A stretch of 64,000 bases of DNA from CAWDPQ01 sp963804245 (GTDB lineage Bacteria > Acidobacteriota > Vicinamibacteria > Vicinamibacterales > 2-12-FULL-66-21): positions 62,001-126,000 of the forward strand of contig CAWDPQ010000011.1 of the NCBI GenBank assembly GCA_963804245.1, given 5' to 3'. A model generated the notes under the pieces. It did not search any database. It was not told the DNA's origin and saw only the letters and a program-made list of their open reading frames with translations. Positions 1 to 8,799 of this stretch are shown here, piece by piece; position 1 is the stretch's first letter; each line of letters begins with the position of its first letter. A program made the position numbers and the translations under genes.

Positions 1-300
1 GGAGCCACGATGCTCGCCAATGTCGTAGGTGACCGCGATGTTTGGCGATCGCAACAGCGAGGCGGCGCGCGCCTCGTTGAGCAGACGCGCCCGGCTGTCC
101 GGATCGGCCTTCAGCGCCGGCGGAAGAAACTTGAGGGCAACCGGACGGCCGAGCCGGACGTCCTCGGCGAGGTACACCTCGCCCATCCCTCCGGCGCCAA
201 GCCGATTCCCGATGCGGTAATGCTGAACGGTGCTGCCGACCACGACCTCTGAGGATGAGACGCGGGCGGCATGCCTGCCGTCCCGAGCCTCTGATCCCAC
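1..300 (-). CDS. Serine/threonine protein kinase, N-terminal fragment (runs off left edge)
   Basis: Read on the minus strand, this frame gives the start of a bacterial Hanks-type kinase. The glycine-rich loop reads RLGAGGMGEVYLAED, followed by the ATP-binding lysine in VALKFLPP and a helix C segment (LLNEARAASLL). Only about 100 residues are in the window and the gene continues past position 1. I chose the GTG at 300, preceded by AGGA, because no ATG lies upstream in frame. A leader of about 25 residues precedes the kinase fold, as is usual for the soluble kinases of Acidobacteriota. Substrate and any C-terminal sensor domain are outside the window. Confidence 0.85.
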   Translation of the reverse strand, partial: MGSEARDGRHAARVSSSEVVVGSTVQHYRIGNRLGAGGMGEVYLAEDVRLGRPVALKFLPPALKADPDSRARLLNEARAASLLRSPNIAVTYDIGEHRGS

Positions 301-323
301 TCCTGTGAATCGCTCGATCGAGT

Positions 324-2165
324 CTACCTTGCCGCCGCCACCTTGGAGCCCAACCAGCTGTCACGAAATGCTTTCTGCTCGGGTCGCAGGGTGCCGCCGG
401 TTCGCTCGATGGGCACGGCTTCGAGTGTGGGGTTCTCGGCGAGGGTCAGTTTGAGCGAAACCGACTTGCCGGTCGGGCGCTTCACGGTTAGTACGACGGT
501 TTCGCCAGGTCTTCGCGACTTGAAGGCATCGAAGGGCTTACCATTCACCGAAAGGATGACGTCGTCTTCTTCGAGTCCGGCGACGAACGCTGGCGTTCCC
601 CAGTCGACGAGCTCGGCGACCCTTCCCGAAGCCTCAACTGTTGCGCCACACCATGGGGCGCCCGGGTTGAGCTTGCGCACGACAACGCCAGCCGGCGCCA
701 GCAGACGCGCGTAGTCGGGCACTTCGCGCCCTTCGATGTACCGGGAAAAAAAGTCGGCAGCGAACTGACGATCGTCCAACGTCTCGCCCAGACGATCGCG
801 AGCGTCCTGCAACGTGTACGGCTTCGCGACCAGACCCGGCTGACGGCCGCCAGGTTTTCCGTGCACCCGCCACATCGCGCGCATGTAGTCGTCGAGCGCC
901 AGCCGTCCTTTCGAGCGCTCGCGGATCTCGAGATCGAGTGCCAGCGCGATCGCGGCGCCGAACGGATAATAGTTGATGAACGAGTACCAGAAATTGGTCG
1001 GATCGACGAATCGCGCCGCGTCACTGAAGGGAGCCATCTGGCTCATCTCGACCAGCGATCGGAACTGATGGCCGGCACTCGCGGCGACGCCGAGTGCGGA
1101 GTTCGCCAGACTGCGAATCGCCTGTTCCTGCGGCGTAAAGCCTGCCCTGGCCATGATCAGACTTCCGTAGTACTGCGTGAACCCTTCGGCGAGCCAGAGC
1201 TCGCCCGACATGTTCGCCTGCTCGAAATTGAACGGCTCGAGTGATCGGGGGCGGATTCGCTCCACGTTCCACGCGTGGAAGAACTCGTGAGAGAGGGTAC
1301 CGAGCACGTTGCGCACGTTGCCGCGAATGGAGACCGGCGCAGCCACGACCGTGCTGTTGCGGTGTTCCATGCCGTCTCCGCCACCCCAAGGCAGGTAGTC
1401 GCCGAGAAACGTATACGCGCCGGCGTCGAATTCCGGGAACTCGCCGAACACCGCTGCCTGCTCCAGCACGATCTTCTGTGCGGCGGCTGCATACTCGTCC
1501 ACGTCAGCCTCGGTTGCGTCGTGATGAACGGCGGTGCGTATCGTGAACGTCTTACCGTCGGGGTTTTTCACGGTGAACGTGCGCAGCGAGTAGTCGCTCA
1601 ATTCCGTCGGACTGTCCATGAGGTACTGCAGGTTCGGCGCGGTGAACGTCCACGGATCCTCGGTTGGAAAGAGTTGGGTCGCCACCTTCCACGCCGACTG
1701 CGGGGGAGCCACGAATGTGATGCGGATCGGACGATTGTCCAGCTGGCGTCCCCACATCAACGTCGCGGGCATGTTCATGTGCGCGTGCGACGAGTCGATT
1801 CCAAGGTAGGTGCCGTCCACCATATTGCCGAACACCTTGTAGGTGAGCCGTACCGAACCGTCGTGATCGGCGATGTTCCACTGGTAAGGATTCGGGCGAG
1901 CAATCGGCAGCTCTCGCCCGCCGCCGTTGTAGGCGTGAACGTCGAACACGTTTTTCGAATATTCGTGGATGGCGTATCGCCCGGGAGACGATCGGCTCAT
2001 CCGCGCTTCGAGCACGCCAGCTGCGAGCTCCCGAAACGTGACTTCAACCTCGGCGTAGTGGTGCTCCGGAGCGGGAAACGACACTTTATAAATGACGGGT
2101 GCCTGCGCAGCGAGCGGCGCGGCGAGCAGAAGCACAACGAGTGCGGGACCAACGACTTGACGCAT
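324..2165 (-). CDS. Secreted M61-family metallopeptidase with PDZ domain
   Basis: This 613-residue protein belongs to the M61 (glycyl aminopeptidase-like) family, zinc peptidases of the cell envelope. The start at 2165 gives a clean signal peptide (MRQVVGPALVVLLLAAPLAAQA); an earlier in-frame ATG at 2210 would put 15 charged residues before it. The N-terminal half is the beta-rich M61 domain. The catalytic site is visible as HEFFHAWN, with the third ligand glutamate in LWLAEGFTQYY. A C-terminal PDZ segment follows (AFVAGLEEDDVILSVNG). It ends 24 bases before the kinase start and has the same orientation, so the two may be co-transcribed. The substrate cannot be told from sequence. Confidence 0.93.
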   Translation of the reverse strand: MRQVVGPALVVLLLAAPLAAQAPVIYKVSFPAPEHHYAEVEVTFRELAAGVLEARMSRSSPGRYAIHEYSKNVFDVHAYNGGGRELPIARPNPYQWNIADHDGSVRLTYKVFGNMVDGTYLGIDSSHAHMNMPATLMWGRQLDNRPIRITFVAPPQSAWKVATQLFPTEDPWTFTAPNLQYLMDSPTELSDYSLRTFTVKNPDGKTFTIRTAVHHDATEADVDEYAAAAQKIVLEQAAVFGEFPEFDAGAYTFLGDYLPWGGGDGMEHRNSTVVAAPVSIRGNVRNVLGTLSHEFFHAWNVERIRPRSLEPFNFEQANMSGELWLAEGFTQYYGSLIMARAGFTPQEQAIRSLANSALGVAASAGHQFRSLVEMSQMAPFSDAARFVDPTNFWYSFINYYPFGAAIALALDLEIRERSKGRLALDDYMRAMWRVHGKPGGRQPGLVAKPYTLQDARDRLGETLDDRQFAADFFSRYIEGREVPDYARLLAPAGVVVRKLNPGAPWCGATVEASGRVAELVDWGTPAFVAGLEEDDVILSVNGKPFDAFKSRRPGETVVLTVKRPTGKSVSLKLTLAENPTLEAVPIERTGGTLRPEQKAFRDSWLGSKVAAAR

Positions 2166-2261
2166 CGAAACCTCGAACGCCGATGCTAGCATGCGGCTCC
2201 GCCTGGGCACGGAGATCGGGAGGTTTCAACAGGAGGTCAGGAGATCAGGAGCTTTTCAAAT

Positions 2262-3575
2262 GTGAAGAGCGAGGAGCACAGGCTGGCGGAGTTTCACCAA
2301 TCGCTGACGCGCATCAACGCCACGGCGATGGTCGTTGGCTCGATCATCGGCGCGGCGATCTTCGTTCAGCCCTCGGAGATTGCGCGGCACCTGACCACGC
2401 CCGAGCAGGTCATGTTCGTGTGGCTTGCCTGCGGCATCCTCACGCTGTGCGGGGCGATGGTCTGCGCCGAGCTCGCGTCAGCATTTCCACAGACCGGCGG
2501 CCTCTACGTCTTCCTGCGGGATACGTTCTCGCCGCTCGCGGGATTTCTGTGGGGCTGGGCGATGTTCTGGACGATGCACTCGGGGATCGTTGCGGCGATT
2601 GCGACGGTGTTCTCGCGCTACGCAGCGTATCTGCTGCGTGACGTCGTGGCTGCGGACACGAAAAGTCTCGCCGTCGGGATCATCGTGGTGTTGTCGGCGG
2701 TCAACTACCGGGGGGCGCGCGCCGGCAGCCGGCTGCAGACCTGGCTGACTGCCGCCAAGCTCGCGGTCATCGCGGCGCTCGTTGTCGGCGGCCTTCTGCT
2801 CGGCGACAGCTCGCAGGCGCCCGCGGCCACGAGCAGCCAGGCCAGCATCAGCGATCTGCTCCTCGCGATGGTTGCCGGTCTCTTCGCCTACGGCGGGTGG
2901 CATATCGTGACCTACGTGTCGGGCGAGACCGTGATGCCGGCGCGGACGGTTCCAACGGCGCTGCTGGTTGGAGTGGGGATTGTGACGGCCTGTTACGTAG
3001 CTTTGAATATTGCCTACCTGTACGTGCTTCCGCTGGACGTGATACGAACCTCGACCCGAGTCGCGGCCGACGCTGCGGAAGTCGTGGTCGGCGGGGCCGG
3101 AGCGACCATCGTGGCCGGACTGGTCGTGGTTTCAACGCTTGGCACCCTGACCGGCCTCATCCTCGCCGGTCCGCGTGTGTACTACACGATGGCGCAGGAC
3201 CGACTGGCGCCGCCGTGGTTCGGCCGCGTGCACCCGACGTACCGGACTCCATCGAACGCGATCGCCGCGCAGGGGCTGTGGGCGAGCGTGCTGGCGGCCA
3301 CGGGTGCGTATCAGACGCTTTTCGCCCGCGTCGTCTATACGGAATGGCTCTTCTTCGCGCTGATGTCGGCGGGGTTGTTCGTGCTCAGGCGGCGAGCCGG
3401 CTATGCACCTCCCTATCGAGCCTGGGGCTATCCGGCCACACCAATCGTCTTCATCGCGGCGTCGCTGGCGATCGTGATCAATCAGATCTACCGTCAGCCG
3501 TCGGAGGCCGCCGTGGGCCTCGGCCTCGTCGCGATCGGTGCGCCGGTTTACTATCTCGTCCATGCGCGTCGTTGA
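2262..3575 (+). CDS. APC-superfamily amino acid permease
   Basis: A 437-residue inner-membrane transporter with about 12 hydrophobic segments. The first helix carries the substrate- and ion-binding glycine motif of APC carriers (VVGSIIGAAIFV). It most resembles the LAT/serine-threonine exchanger-like branch, which moves amino acids by exchange or proton symport. The start is a GTG at 2262; the overlapping ATG at 2260 is immediately followed by a stop. The stop overlaps the next gene by 14 bases, so it is probably translated together with the amidohydrolase. Substrate is not predictable. The bases just upstream form a short repeat of AGGTCAGGAGATCAGGAG type. Confidence 0.9.
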   Translation: MKSEEHRLAEFHQSLTRINATAMVVGSIIGAAIFVQPSEIARHLTTPEQVMFVWLACGILTLCGAMVCAELASAFPQTGGLYVFLRDTFSPLAGFLWGWAMFWTMHSGIVAAIATVFSRYAAYLLRDVVAADTKSLAVGIIVVLSAVNYRGARAGSRLQTWLTAAKLAVIAALVVGGLLLGDSSQAPAATSSQASISDLLLAMVAGLFAYGGWHIVTYVSGETVMPARTVPTALLVGVGIVTACYVALNIAYLYVLPLDVIRTSTRVAADAAEVVVGGAGATIVAGLVVVSTLGTLTGLILAGPRVYYTMAQDRLAPPWFGRVHPTYRTPSNAIAAQGLWASVLAATGAYQTLFARVVYTEWLFFALMSAGLFVLRRRAGYAPPYRAWGYPATPIVFIAASLAIVINQIYRQPSEAAVGLGLVAIGAPVYYLVHARR

Positions 3576-4551
3576 CTTTCACAATCATTTCTATCCGCCC
3601 TCCTACGTCGAGCGGTTGACCGCCCCCGCGTCGGCGTCGCGGGTCAGAGTGACGTATGACAACGAGGGCAATCCGTGCGTGCACTATCCAGGTGACTACA
3701 ACATCCTTGTCCCGGGACATCGCGATGTGGAGCTGCGTCAGCGCGTCCTCGACGAACACGGCATCGACACCCAGGTCCTCACGTTTACGACGCCCGGGGT
3801 ACACGTGGAGACGCCGGAGCTGGCCATCGCGCTTGCCCGGCACATCAACGACGAGTTCGCGGCAATCGTGCGCACTCGCGAAAAGCGCTTTTCGGCGCTC
3901 GCCACTCTTCCGCTGAACGATCCGGAGGAGTCAGCACGGGAGCTGGATCGGGCGATGACGGAGCTGCGACTGCCTGGTGCCATGGTCTTCAGCAACGTCA
4001 ATCGGATGGCGCTCGCCGACGACGCGTTCGAGCCGCTGTGGAGGAAAGCCAACGAGCTCGGCGCGGTCATCTACATACACCCTACCGATCCCGCTGGTGT
4101 CGAGTCGATGCTGGAGTACTGGCTGATGCCGTTGGTGGGCTTCCTGTTCGACACGACGCTGGCCGCATCTCGACTGGTGTTCAGCGGTGTGGTCGAACGC
4201 TACCCACGCATCCGGTGGGTGCTGACTCACATGGGTGGGGCCATCCCGTTCCTCTCGGAGCGGCTCGATCGCGGCTGGCGTGCGTTCGCGGACTGCCGGC
4301 AGCACATCGACAGACCGCCCAGCGAGTACCTGAAGACCTTTTATTACGACACCGTCAACTTCAACCCCGGAGCGACGCGCCTGGCGCTCGATTTCGCCGG
4401 ACCGGACCGCATCCTCGCGGGAAGTGACTATCCGCACCAGATCGGGAGCATCCCGCTGATGCTGAAAACGATCGGTGAACTGGAGATCAGCGACGCGGTG
4501 AAGGAGAAGATCTACGGTGGCAATGCGACGGCGTTGTTGGGGTTACGGTAG
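3562..4551 (+). CDS. Amidohydrolase family 2 protein (ACMSD-like decarboxylase/hydrolase)
   Basis: A 329-residue TIM-barrel metal enzyme of the amidohydrolase-2 group, which includes ACMSD and other non-oxidative decarboxylases. Metal-binding HxH is at residues 7-9 (DFHNHF). Further ligands are the histidines in YIHPTDP and THMGGAIPFL and the aspartate in GSDYPH. The ATG at 3562 places HNH at the very N terminus as in the family; a GTG further up would add a meaningless extension. It overlaps the upstream permease by 14 bases, suggesting the permease imports, or is co-regulated with, its substrate. Decarboxylation of an aromatic or amino-muconate-type acid is a family inference only. Confidence 0.88.
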   Translation: MRVVDFHNHFYPPSYVERLTAPASASRVRVTYDNEGNPCVHYPGDYNILVPGHRDVELRQRVLDEHGIDTQVLTFTTPGVHVETPELAIALARHINDEFAAIVRTREKRFSALATLPLNDPEESARELDRAMTELRLPGAMVFSNVNRMALADDAFEPLWRKANELGAVIYIHPTDPAGVESMLEYWLMPLVGFLFDTTLAASRLVFSGVVERYPRIRWVLTHMGGAIPFLSERLDRGWRAFADCRQHIDRPPSEYLKTFYYDTVNFNPGATRLALDFAGPDRILAGSDYPHQIGSIPLMLKTIGELEISDAVKEKIYGGNATALLGLR

Positions 4552-4589
4552 CCGGACACCTGTCTCGGCTTGACTCCCGGCGACGCACG

Positions 4590-6083
4590 ATGATAGAAAC
4601 AGCGCTTTTGAACAGCCGAAGCGGGGAACGGTTGGCCCAAACGGAAGCAGAGCTGCTTGACAACCCTGTCGCGGGCCAGCCCACGCTAATTCTGCGCTCG
4701 CCGGATTTCCACTCAATCACCGAGGCCGTCGCGGAGCCGGTCGAACGTTCGACACCGATCGGCTGGTGGCTCCTCTTCATCCCGTCGCTGGGACTCCTCA
4801 GCCTTCTCGGCGTGGCGGTCTCGTGGCTCTTCTGGGAGGGGATCGGCATCTGGGGACTGAACCAACCTGTCGGCTGGGCGTGGGACATCACGAACTTCGT
4901 GTTCTGGGTCGGGATCGGGCACGCGGGGACGCTCATCTCGGCGATCCTTTTCCTCTTCCGCCAGAAATGGCGCACGTCGATCAACCGCTCGGCGGAGGCG
5001 ATGACCATCTTCGCGGTCATGTGCGCATTGACGTTCCCGGGGATTCACGTGGGACGCGTCTGGGTCGCGTATTGGATGTTCCCGCTCCCGAATCAGATGA
5101 GCATGTGGCCAAACTTCAGGAGCCCTCTGCTCTGGGACGTCTTCGCGGTCAGCATCTACGGAACCGTCTCGGTCCTGTTCTGGTACGTCGGCCTCATCCC
5201 GGACCTGGCGACGATGCGCGATCGGGCGAAAACCCCCGCGCGGAAGTTCGTCTACGGTCTCCTGGCCCTCGGATGGCGCGGCTCAGTGCGGCAATGGCAT
5301 AACTACGAATCCGCCTACCTCGTTCTCGCAGCTCTCGCGACGCCGCTGGTCCTCTCGGTCCACTCGATCGTCTCGATGGATTTCGCGGTCTCCCTGCTTC
5401 CCGGATGGCATACCACGGTCTTCCCGCCCTACTTCGTCGCGGGCGCGATCTTCTCCGGGTTCGCCATGGTGCTGACGCTGATGGTGATCTGCCGCAAGGC
5501 GTTCCGCCTCGAACACATCGTCACCCTGCGGCACTTCGACTACATGGCGAAGATCATGCTCGTGACCGGGACGATGGTCGGCTACGCCTATGCCACGGAG
5601 TTCTTCACCTCCTGGTACAGCGGGAACCCCTACGAGTTCTTCACGTTCATGAACCGCGCGCTCGGACCGTACGCCTGGGCCTACTGGATCATGGTCAGCT
5701 GCAACGTGATCAGCCCCCAGGTCTTCTGGTCCAAGAAGGCACGCACGAGCATACCGATCCTGTTCGTGGTGTCGATCATCATCAACATCGGCATGTGGTT
5801 CGAGCGGTTCGTGATCATCGTGACGTCGCTGCACCGTGACTTCCTTCCCTCGGCGTGGGGCTACTTCACTCCCACGATCTGGGACGTGGCGTGTCTGCTC
5901 GGAAGCTTCGGGCTCTTCTTCACGATGTTCTGCCTGTTCGTGCGCTTTCTTCCGATGGTGGCCACCGCCGAGGTCAAGACCGTGCTGCCGCAGGCCGATC
6001 CACATGCGCAGCACGGCCGCGGACGCGATAGCAAGGCCCATGGGGTGGCGCGGCCGGAGCCCGCCCCCGGAGGAGCCTCCTGA
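4590..6083 (+). CDS. actC: Alternative complex III subunit ActC, system 1 (NrfD/PsrC family)
   Basis: A 497-residue polytopic membrane protein of the NrfD/PsrC family with about ten transmembrane helices. In alternative complex III (ACIII) it forms one of two membrane subunits beside the FeS subunit ActB and contributes to the quinol site. Family stretches such as IGHAGTLISAILFL, MWPNFRSPLLWDVFAVS and the final FERFVIIVTSLHRDFLPS are present. It is closely similar along its length to the second copy at 33590. It is the first gene of the plus-strand block, has a one-base overlap with actD (TGATG), and starts 38 bases after the amidohydrolase. Its partners actA, actB and actE lie on the other strand at 25-29 kb. 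Confidence 0.93.
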   Translation: MIETALLNSRSGERLAQTEAELLDNPVAGQPTLILRSPDFHSITEAVAEPVERSTPIGWWLLFIPSLGLLSLLGVAVSWLFWEGIGIWGLNQPVGWAWDITNFVFWVGIGHAGTLISAILFLFRQKWRTSINRSAEAMTIFAVMCALTFPGIHVGRVWVAYWMFPLPNQMSMWPNFRSPLLWDVFAVSIYGTVSVLFWYVGLIPDLATMRDRAKTPARKFVYGLLALGWRGSVRQWHNYESAYLVLAALATPLVLSVHSIVSMDFAVSLLPGWHTTVFPPYFVAGAIFSGFAMVLTLMVICRKAFRLEHIVTLRHFDYMAKIMLVTGTMVGYAYATEFFTSWYSGNPYEFFTFMNRALGPYAWAYWIMVSCNVISPQVFWSKKARTSIPILFVVSIIINIGMWFERFVIIVTSLHRDFLPSAWGYFTPTIWDVACLLGSFGLFFTMFCLFVRFLPMVATAEVKTVLPQADPHAQHGRGRDSKAHGVARPEPAPGGAS

Positions 6084-6646
6084 TGGCGCTCCTTTTCCCG
6101 CAGCTCCCGAAAGGGCCGCACTACGGAATCCTCGCCGAATTCGCGACGCCGGCGGACCTCTATCACGCGTGCGAGCGAGTACGAGATGCGGGCTTCACCC
6201 GGTGGGACGCACACACTCCGTTCCCCGTCCACGGCCTCGATCGAGCGATGGGGCTCCGACGCTCACCGCTTCCCTGGATCGTCCTCGTCATGGGATTGAC
6301 CGGGGCCGCGCTCGGATTCGTCCTGCAGTGGTGGGTCCACACGTCCGCATACCCGCTCGTGATTAGCGGCAAACCGTTCTTCTCCTGGCCTGCCTTCATT
6401 CCGATCACCTTCGAAGTCGGAGTCCTCTTCGGGGCGCTCGGTGCAGTCTTCGGAATGCTCGGCCTGAACCGACTCCCAATGCACCACCATCCGCTCTTCC
6501 GCTCAAAGGTCTTCGAACGGGTGACCGACGACGCCTTCTTCATTTCGATCGAATCGTGGGATCCCCGGTTCGATTCGTCGGCCACCGGGAAGCTGCTGGA
6601 GTCCCTGGGCGCCCGAAGCGTCGAGCTCCTGGAGTCCTCTGAATGA
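6083..6646 (+). CDS. actD: Alternative complex III subunit ActD, system 1 (DUF3341)
   Basis: A 187-residue DUF3341 protein with two central transmembrane helices, the ActD subunit of ACIII. It opens with the family pattern (YGILAEFATPADLYHACERVRDAGF, then THTPFPVHGLD-like) and ends with a cytoplasmic domain containing DAFFISIESWDPRFD. It overlaps actC by one base and actF by four bases (ATGA), so the three genes are translationally coupled. The role is structural, at the edge of the ActC/ActF membrane core; no cofactor ligand is seen. Confidence 0.92.
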   Translation: MALLFPQLPKGPHYGILAEFATPADLYHACERVRDAGFTRWDAHTPFPVHGLDRAMGLRRSPLPWIVLVMGLTGAALGFVLQWWVHTSAYPLVISGKPFFSWPAFIPITFEVGVLFGALGAVFGMLGLNRLPMHHHPLFRSKVFERVTDDAFFISIESWDPRFDSSATGKLLESLGARSVELLESSE

Positions 6647-7857
6647 TCCCCGAACGAGACCACGTAGCGTTGCGGCCCGAGCAGGTCACGATCCCGCCGG
6701 GGCACCCGTGGAATCGGATTCCGGTCATTGCCGCCGTCGCCGCCCTGCTCGGGATGGTGGCCTGCGCGATTCTGGGCGTGGCGAATCCGAAGCAGTTCTT
6801 CTTCTCGTGGCTCGTGTCGTTCCTGTTCTTTCTGAGCCTGGCCCTCGGCGCGCTCTTTTTCGTGCTGATCCAGTACGCGACCCAGGGAGGATGGGGGATC
6901 GTGGTACGGCGGATCGGGGAGACGATCTTCGCAATGGTTCCGGTGATGGCGGCTCTCTTCCTGCCGGTGTTGCTCGGCCTGCGCGATCTTTACTCGTGGA
7001 CCGTCCCCGGGGTGGCTGAGCACGATGCGCTGCTGCACTGGAAGGCGCCGTACCTCAACGTGCCGTTCTTCCTGATCCGGGCGGTGCTCTACTTCGGAAT
7101 CTGGTCTTTCATCGCCCTCCTCTACTTCCGCGGCTCGCGCGGTCAGGACGTGACGGGGGATCCCGCGGTGTCGGCCCGCCTGCGCCGGCTCGCCGGGCCC
7201 GCCATCATCGTCCTCGCGCTGACCCAGACGTTTGCCTCGATCGACTGGATCATGTCGCTCACGCCGCACTGGTACTCGACGATCTTCGGCGTGTATTTCT
7301 TCGCGGGCTCCTTCGTGGGGTTCATCGCGCTGCTCTCGGTCGTCACGGTGGCGATGCGCCGGGCGGGGCTGCTGGACACGGTCATCAGCGCCGAGCACCT
7401 GCACGATATCGGAAAGTGGCTGTTCGCATTCACGGCGTTCTGGGCCTATATCGCCTTCTCCCAGTTCTTCCTCATGTGGTACGCGAACCTACCGGAGGAG
7501 ACTATCTGGTACAAGGCTCGGATCGATGGGTCCTGGCTGGCGGTCTCGCTCCTGCTCATGGCAGGACATTTCGGGGTCCCGTTCTTCTACCTGATGGGGC
7601 GGAGCGTCAAGCGGAATGGGACGACGCTGGCCGTGGGGGGAGCCTGGGTCCTGAGCATGCACTTCGTGGATATCTACTGGCAGGTCATGCCGACGCTGCA
7701 TCCCGAGGGAATCCGTCCGTCGGCTCTGGACGTGGCTGCGCTCGTTGCCATCGGTGGATGCTTCGTGGCGGCGACGAGCTGGCTGATGCGACGGCAGGCG
7801 CTCGTTCCACTGCGCGACCCCAGGCTCGCCGAATCGCTGGCTTTCGAAAACGCCTGA
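6643..7857 (+). CDS. actF: Alternative complex III subunit ActF, system 1
   Basis: A 404-residue membrane protein related to ActC and annotated in the family as quinol:cytochrome c oxidoreductase quinone-binding subunit 2. About ten helices are visible. Diagnostic segments are APYLNVPFFLIRA, SIDWIMSLTPHWYSTIFG and LPEETIWYKARI, all shared with the second copy at 36429. The four-base ATGA overlap with actD argues for one operon. A 197-base gap follows before the cupredoxin gene, with no clear terminator, so read-through is possible. Confidence 0.92.
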   Translation: MIPERDHVALRPEQVTIPPGHPWNRIPVIAAVAALLGMVACAILGVANPKQFFFSWLVSFLFFLSLALGALFFVLIQYATQGGWGIVVRRIGETIFAMVPVMAALFLPVLLGLRDLYSWTVPGVAEHDALLHWKAPYLNVPFFLIRAVLYFGIWSFIALLYFRGSRGQDVTGDPAVSARLRRLAGPAIIVLALTQTFASIDWIMSLTPHWYSTIFGVYFFAGSFVGFIALLSVVTVAMRRAGLLDTVISAEHLHDIGKWLFAFTAFWAYIAFSQFFLMWYANLPEETIWYKARIDGSWLAVSLLLMAGHFGVPFFYLMGRSVKRNGTTLAVGGAWVLSMHFVDIYWQVMPTLHPEGIRPSALDVAALVAIGGCFVAATSWLMRRQALVPLRDPRLAESLAFENA

Positions 7858-8054
7858 GCACGAGCGCGCGAGCTGGCGCACGAGCCTATCGCAGCGCGAG
7901 CTTCCCAGCGCGAATGCCGCGCGAAGGCGGGTTGCAGCGCGATGGGAGTTGCACGATAGCGCCCGTTGTACAGTCGGCCTAATTCCAGGTGGACCGACGA
8001 CAGCGTCGACTGTGACGATAGACACGAGGTTTCGCGATGACCAAGGAGCCGAGG

Positions 8055-8780
8055 ATGTGCAGGACAGGTAACAGGTTGGGGCTGGCGGCTGCGCTGGTCG
8101 CGTTGTCGGTTTGGCCGGGCGTCACTTTCGCCGCTTCGTCTGTCACCGGAACCGTCACCTTCGAGGGAAAGGCTCCCCCGCTCAAGCCGCTCACAATGGA
8201 CGCCGACCCCGCGTGCGCCAAGAAGCACTCGGGACCCGTGCCGAGCGAGATGCTGGTCCTCGGCAGCGGCAACACCATGGGGAACATCCTGGTCTGGGTC
8301 TCGAAAGGGCTCCCGGCGGGAAAGACCTGGCCCGCTCCGAAGACTCCCGTCACTCTCGATCAGAAAGGCTGTCAGTACGTGCCCCACGTGCAGGGCATCA
8401 TGGTCGGTCAGACCTACAGAATCCTCAACTCCGACGGCATCCTCCACAACGTCCACGCGCTCCCCAAGATCAACAAGCAATTCAACCGGGCGATGCCGGC
8501 GACGCTGAAGGAAGCGACCGCGACGTTCGACAAGGAGGAGGCGGTCTTCCAGATCAAGTGCGACGTCCACCCATGGATGAGTGCCTACGTCGGCGCCTTC
8601 ACCCATCCGTTCTTCTCGGCGACAGGCACGGACGGGAAGTTCACGATCTCAGGCCTCGACCCGGGGACCTACGAGATCACCGCCTGGCACGAGCGGCTGG
8701 GGACGCAGAAGGCCTCGGTCACGGTCGGCGCCAACGATAAGAAGACCCAGGACTTCAAGTTCGCGATGCCCGCGAAGTAG
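8055..8780 (+). CDS. Secreted cupredoxin-like protein with carboxypeptidase-regulatory-like domain
   Basis: A 241-residue exported protein. The ATG at 8055 has AAGGAG six bases upstream and gives a signal peptide ending TFAASS; an ATG at 8037 is possible. After a short beta domain, a plastocyanin-like region shows a candidate type-1 copper set: His in ILHNVHAL, then Cys, His and Met in CDVHPWM. The last 60 residues (GKFTISGLDPGTYEITAWHE) match the carboxypeptidase-regulatory-like beta sandwich. Lying between actF and oxidase subunit I, it is a good candidate for the soluble electron carrier between ACIII and oxidase of system 1, whose subunit II lacks a cytochrome c domain. That role is an inference. 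Confidence 0.8.
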   Translation: MCRTGNRLGLAAALVALSVWPGVTFAASSVTGTVTFEGKAPPLKPLTMDADPACAKKHSGPVPSEMLVLGSGNTMGNILVWVSKGLPAGKTWPAPKTPVTLDQKGCQYVPHVQGIMVGQTYRILNSDGILHNVHALPKINKQFNRAMPATLKEATATFDKEEAVFQIKCDVHPWMSAYVGAFTHPFFSATGTDGKFTISGLDPGTYEITAWHERLGTQKASVTVGANDKKTQDFKFAMPAK

Positions 8781-8799
8781 CGATCCGGAGAACAGCCGC

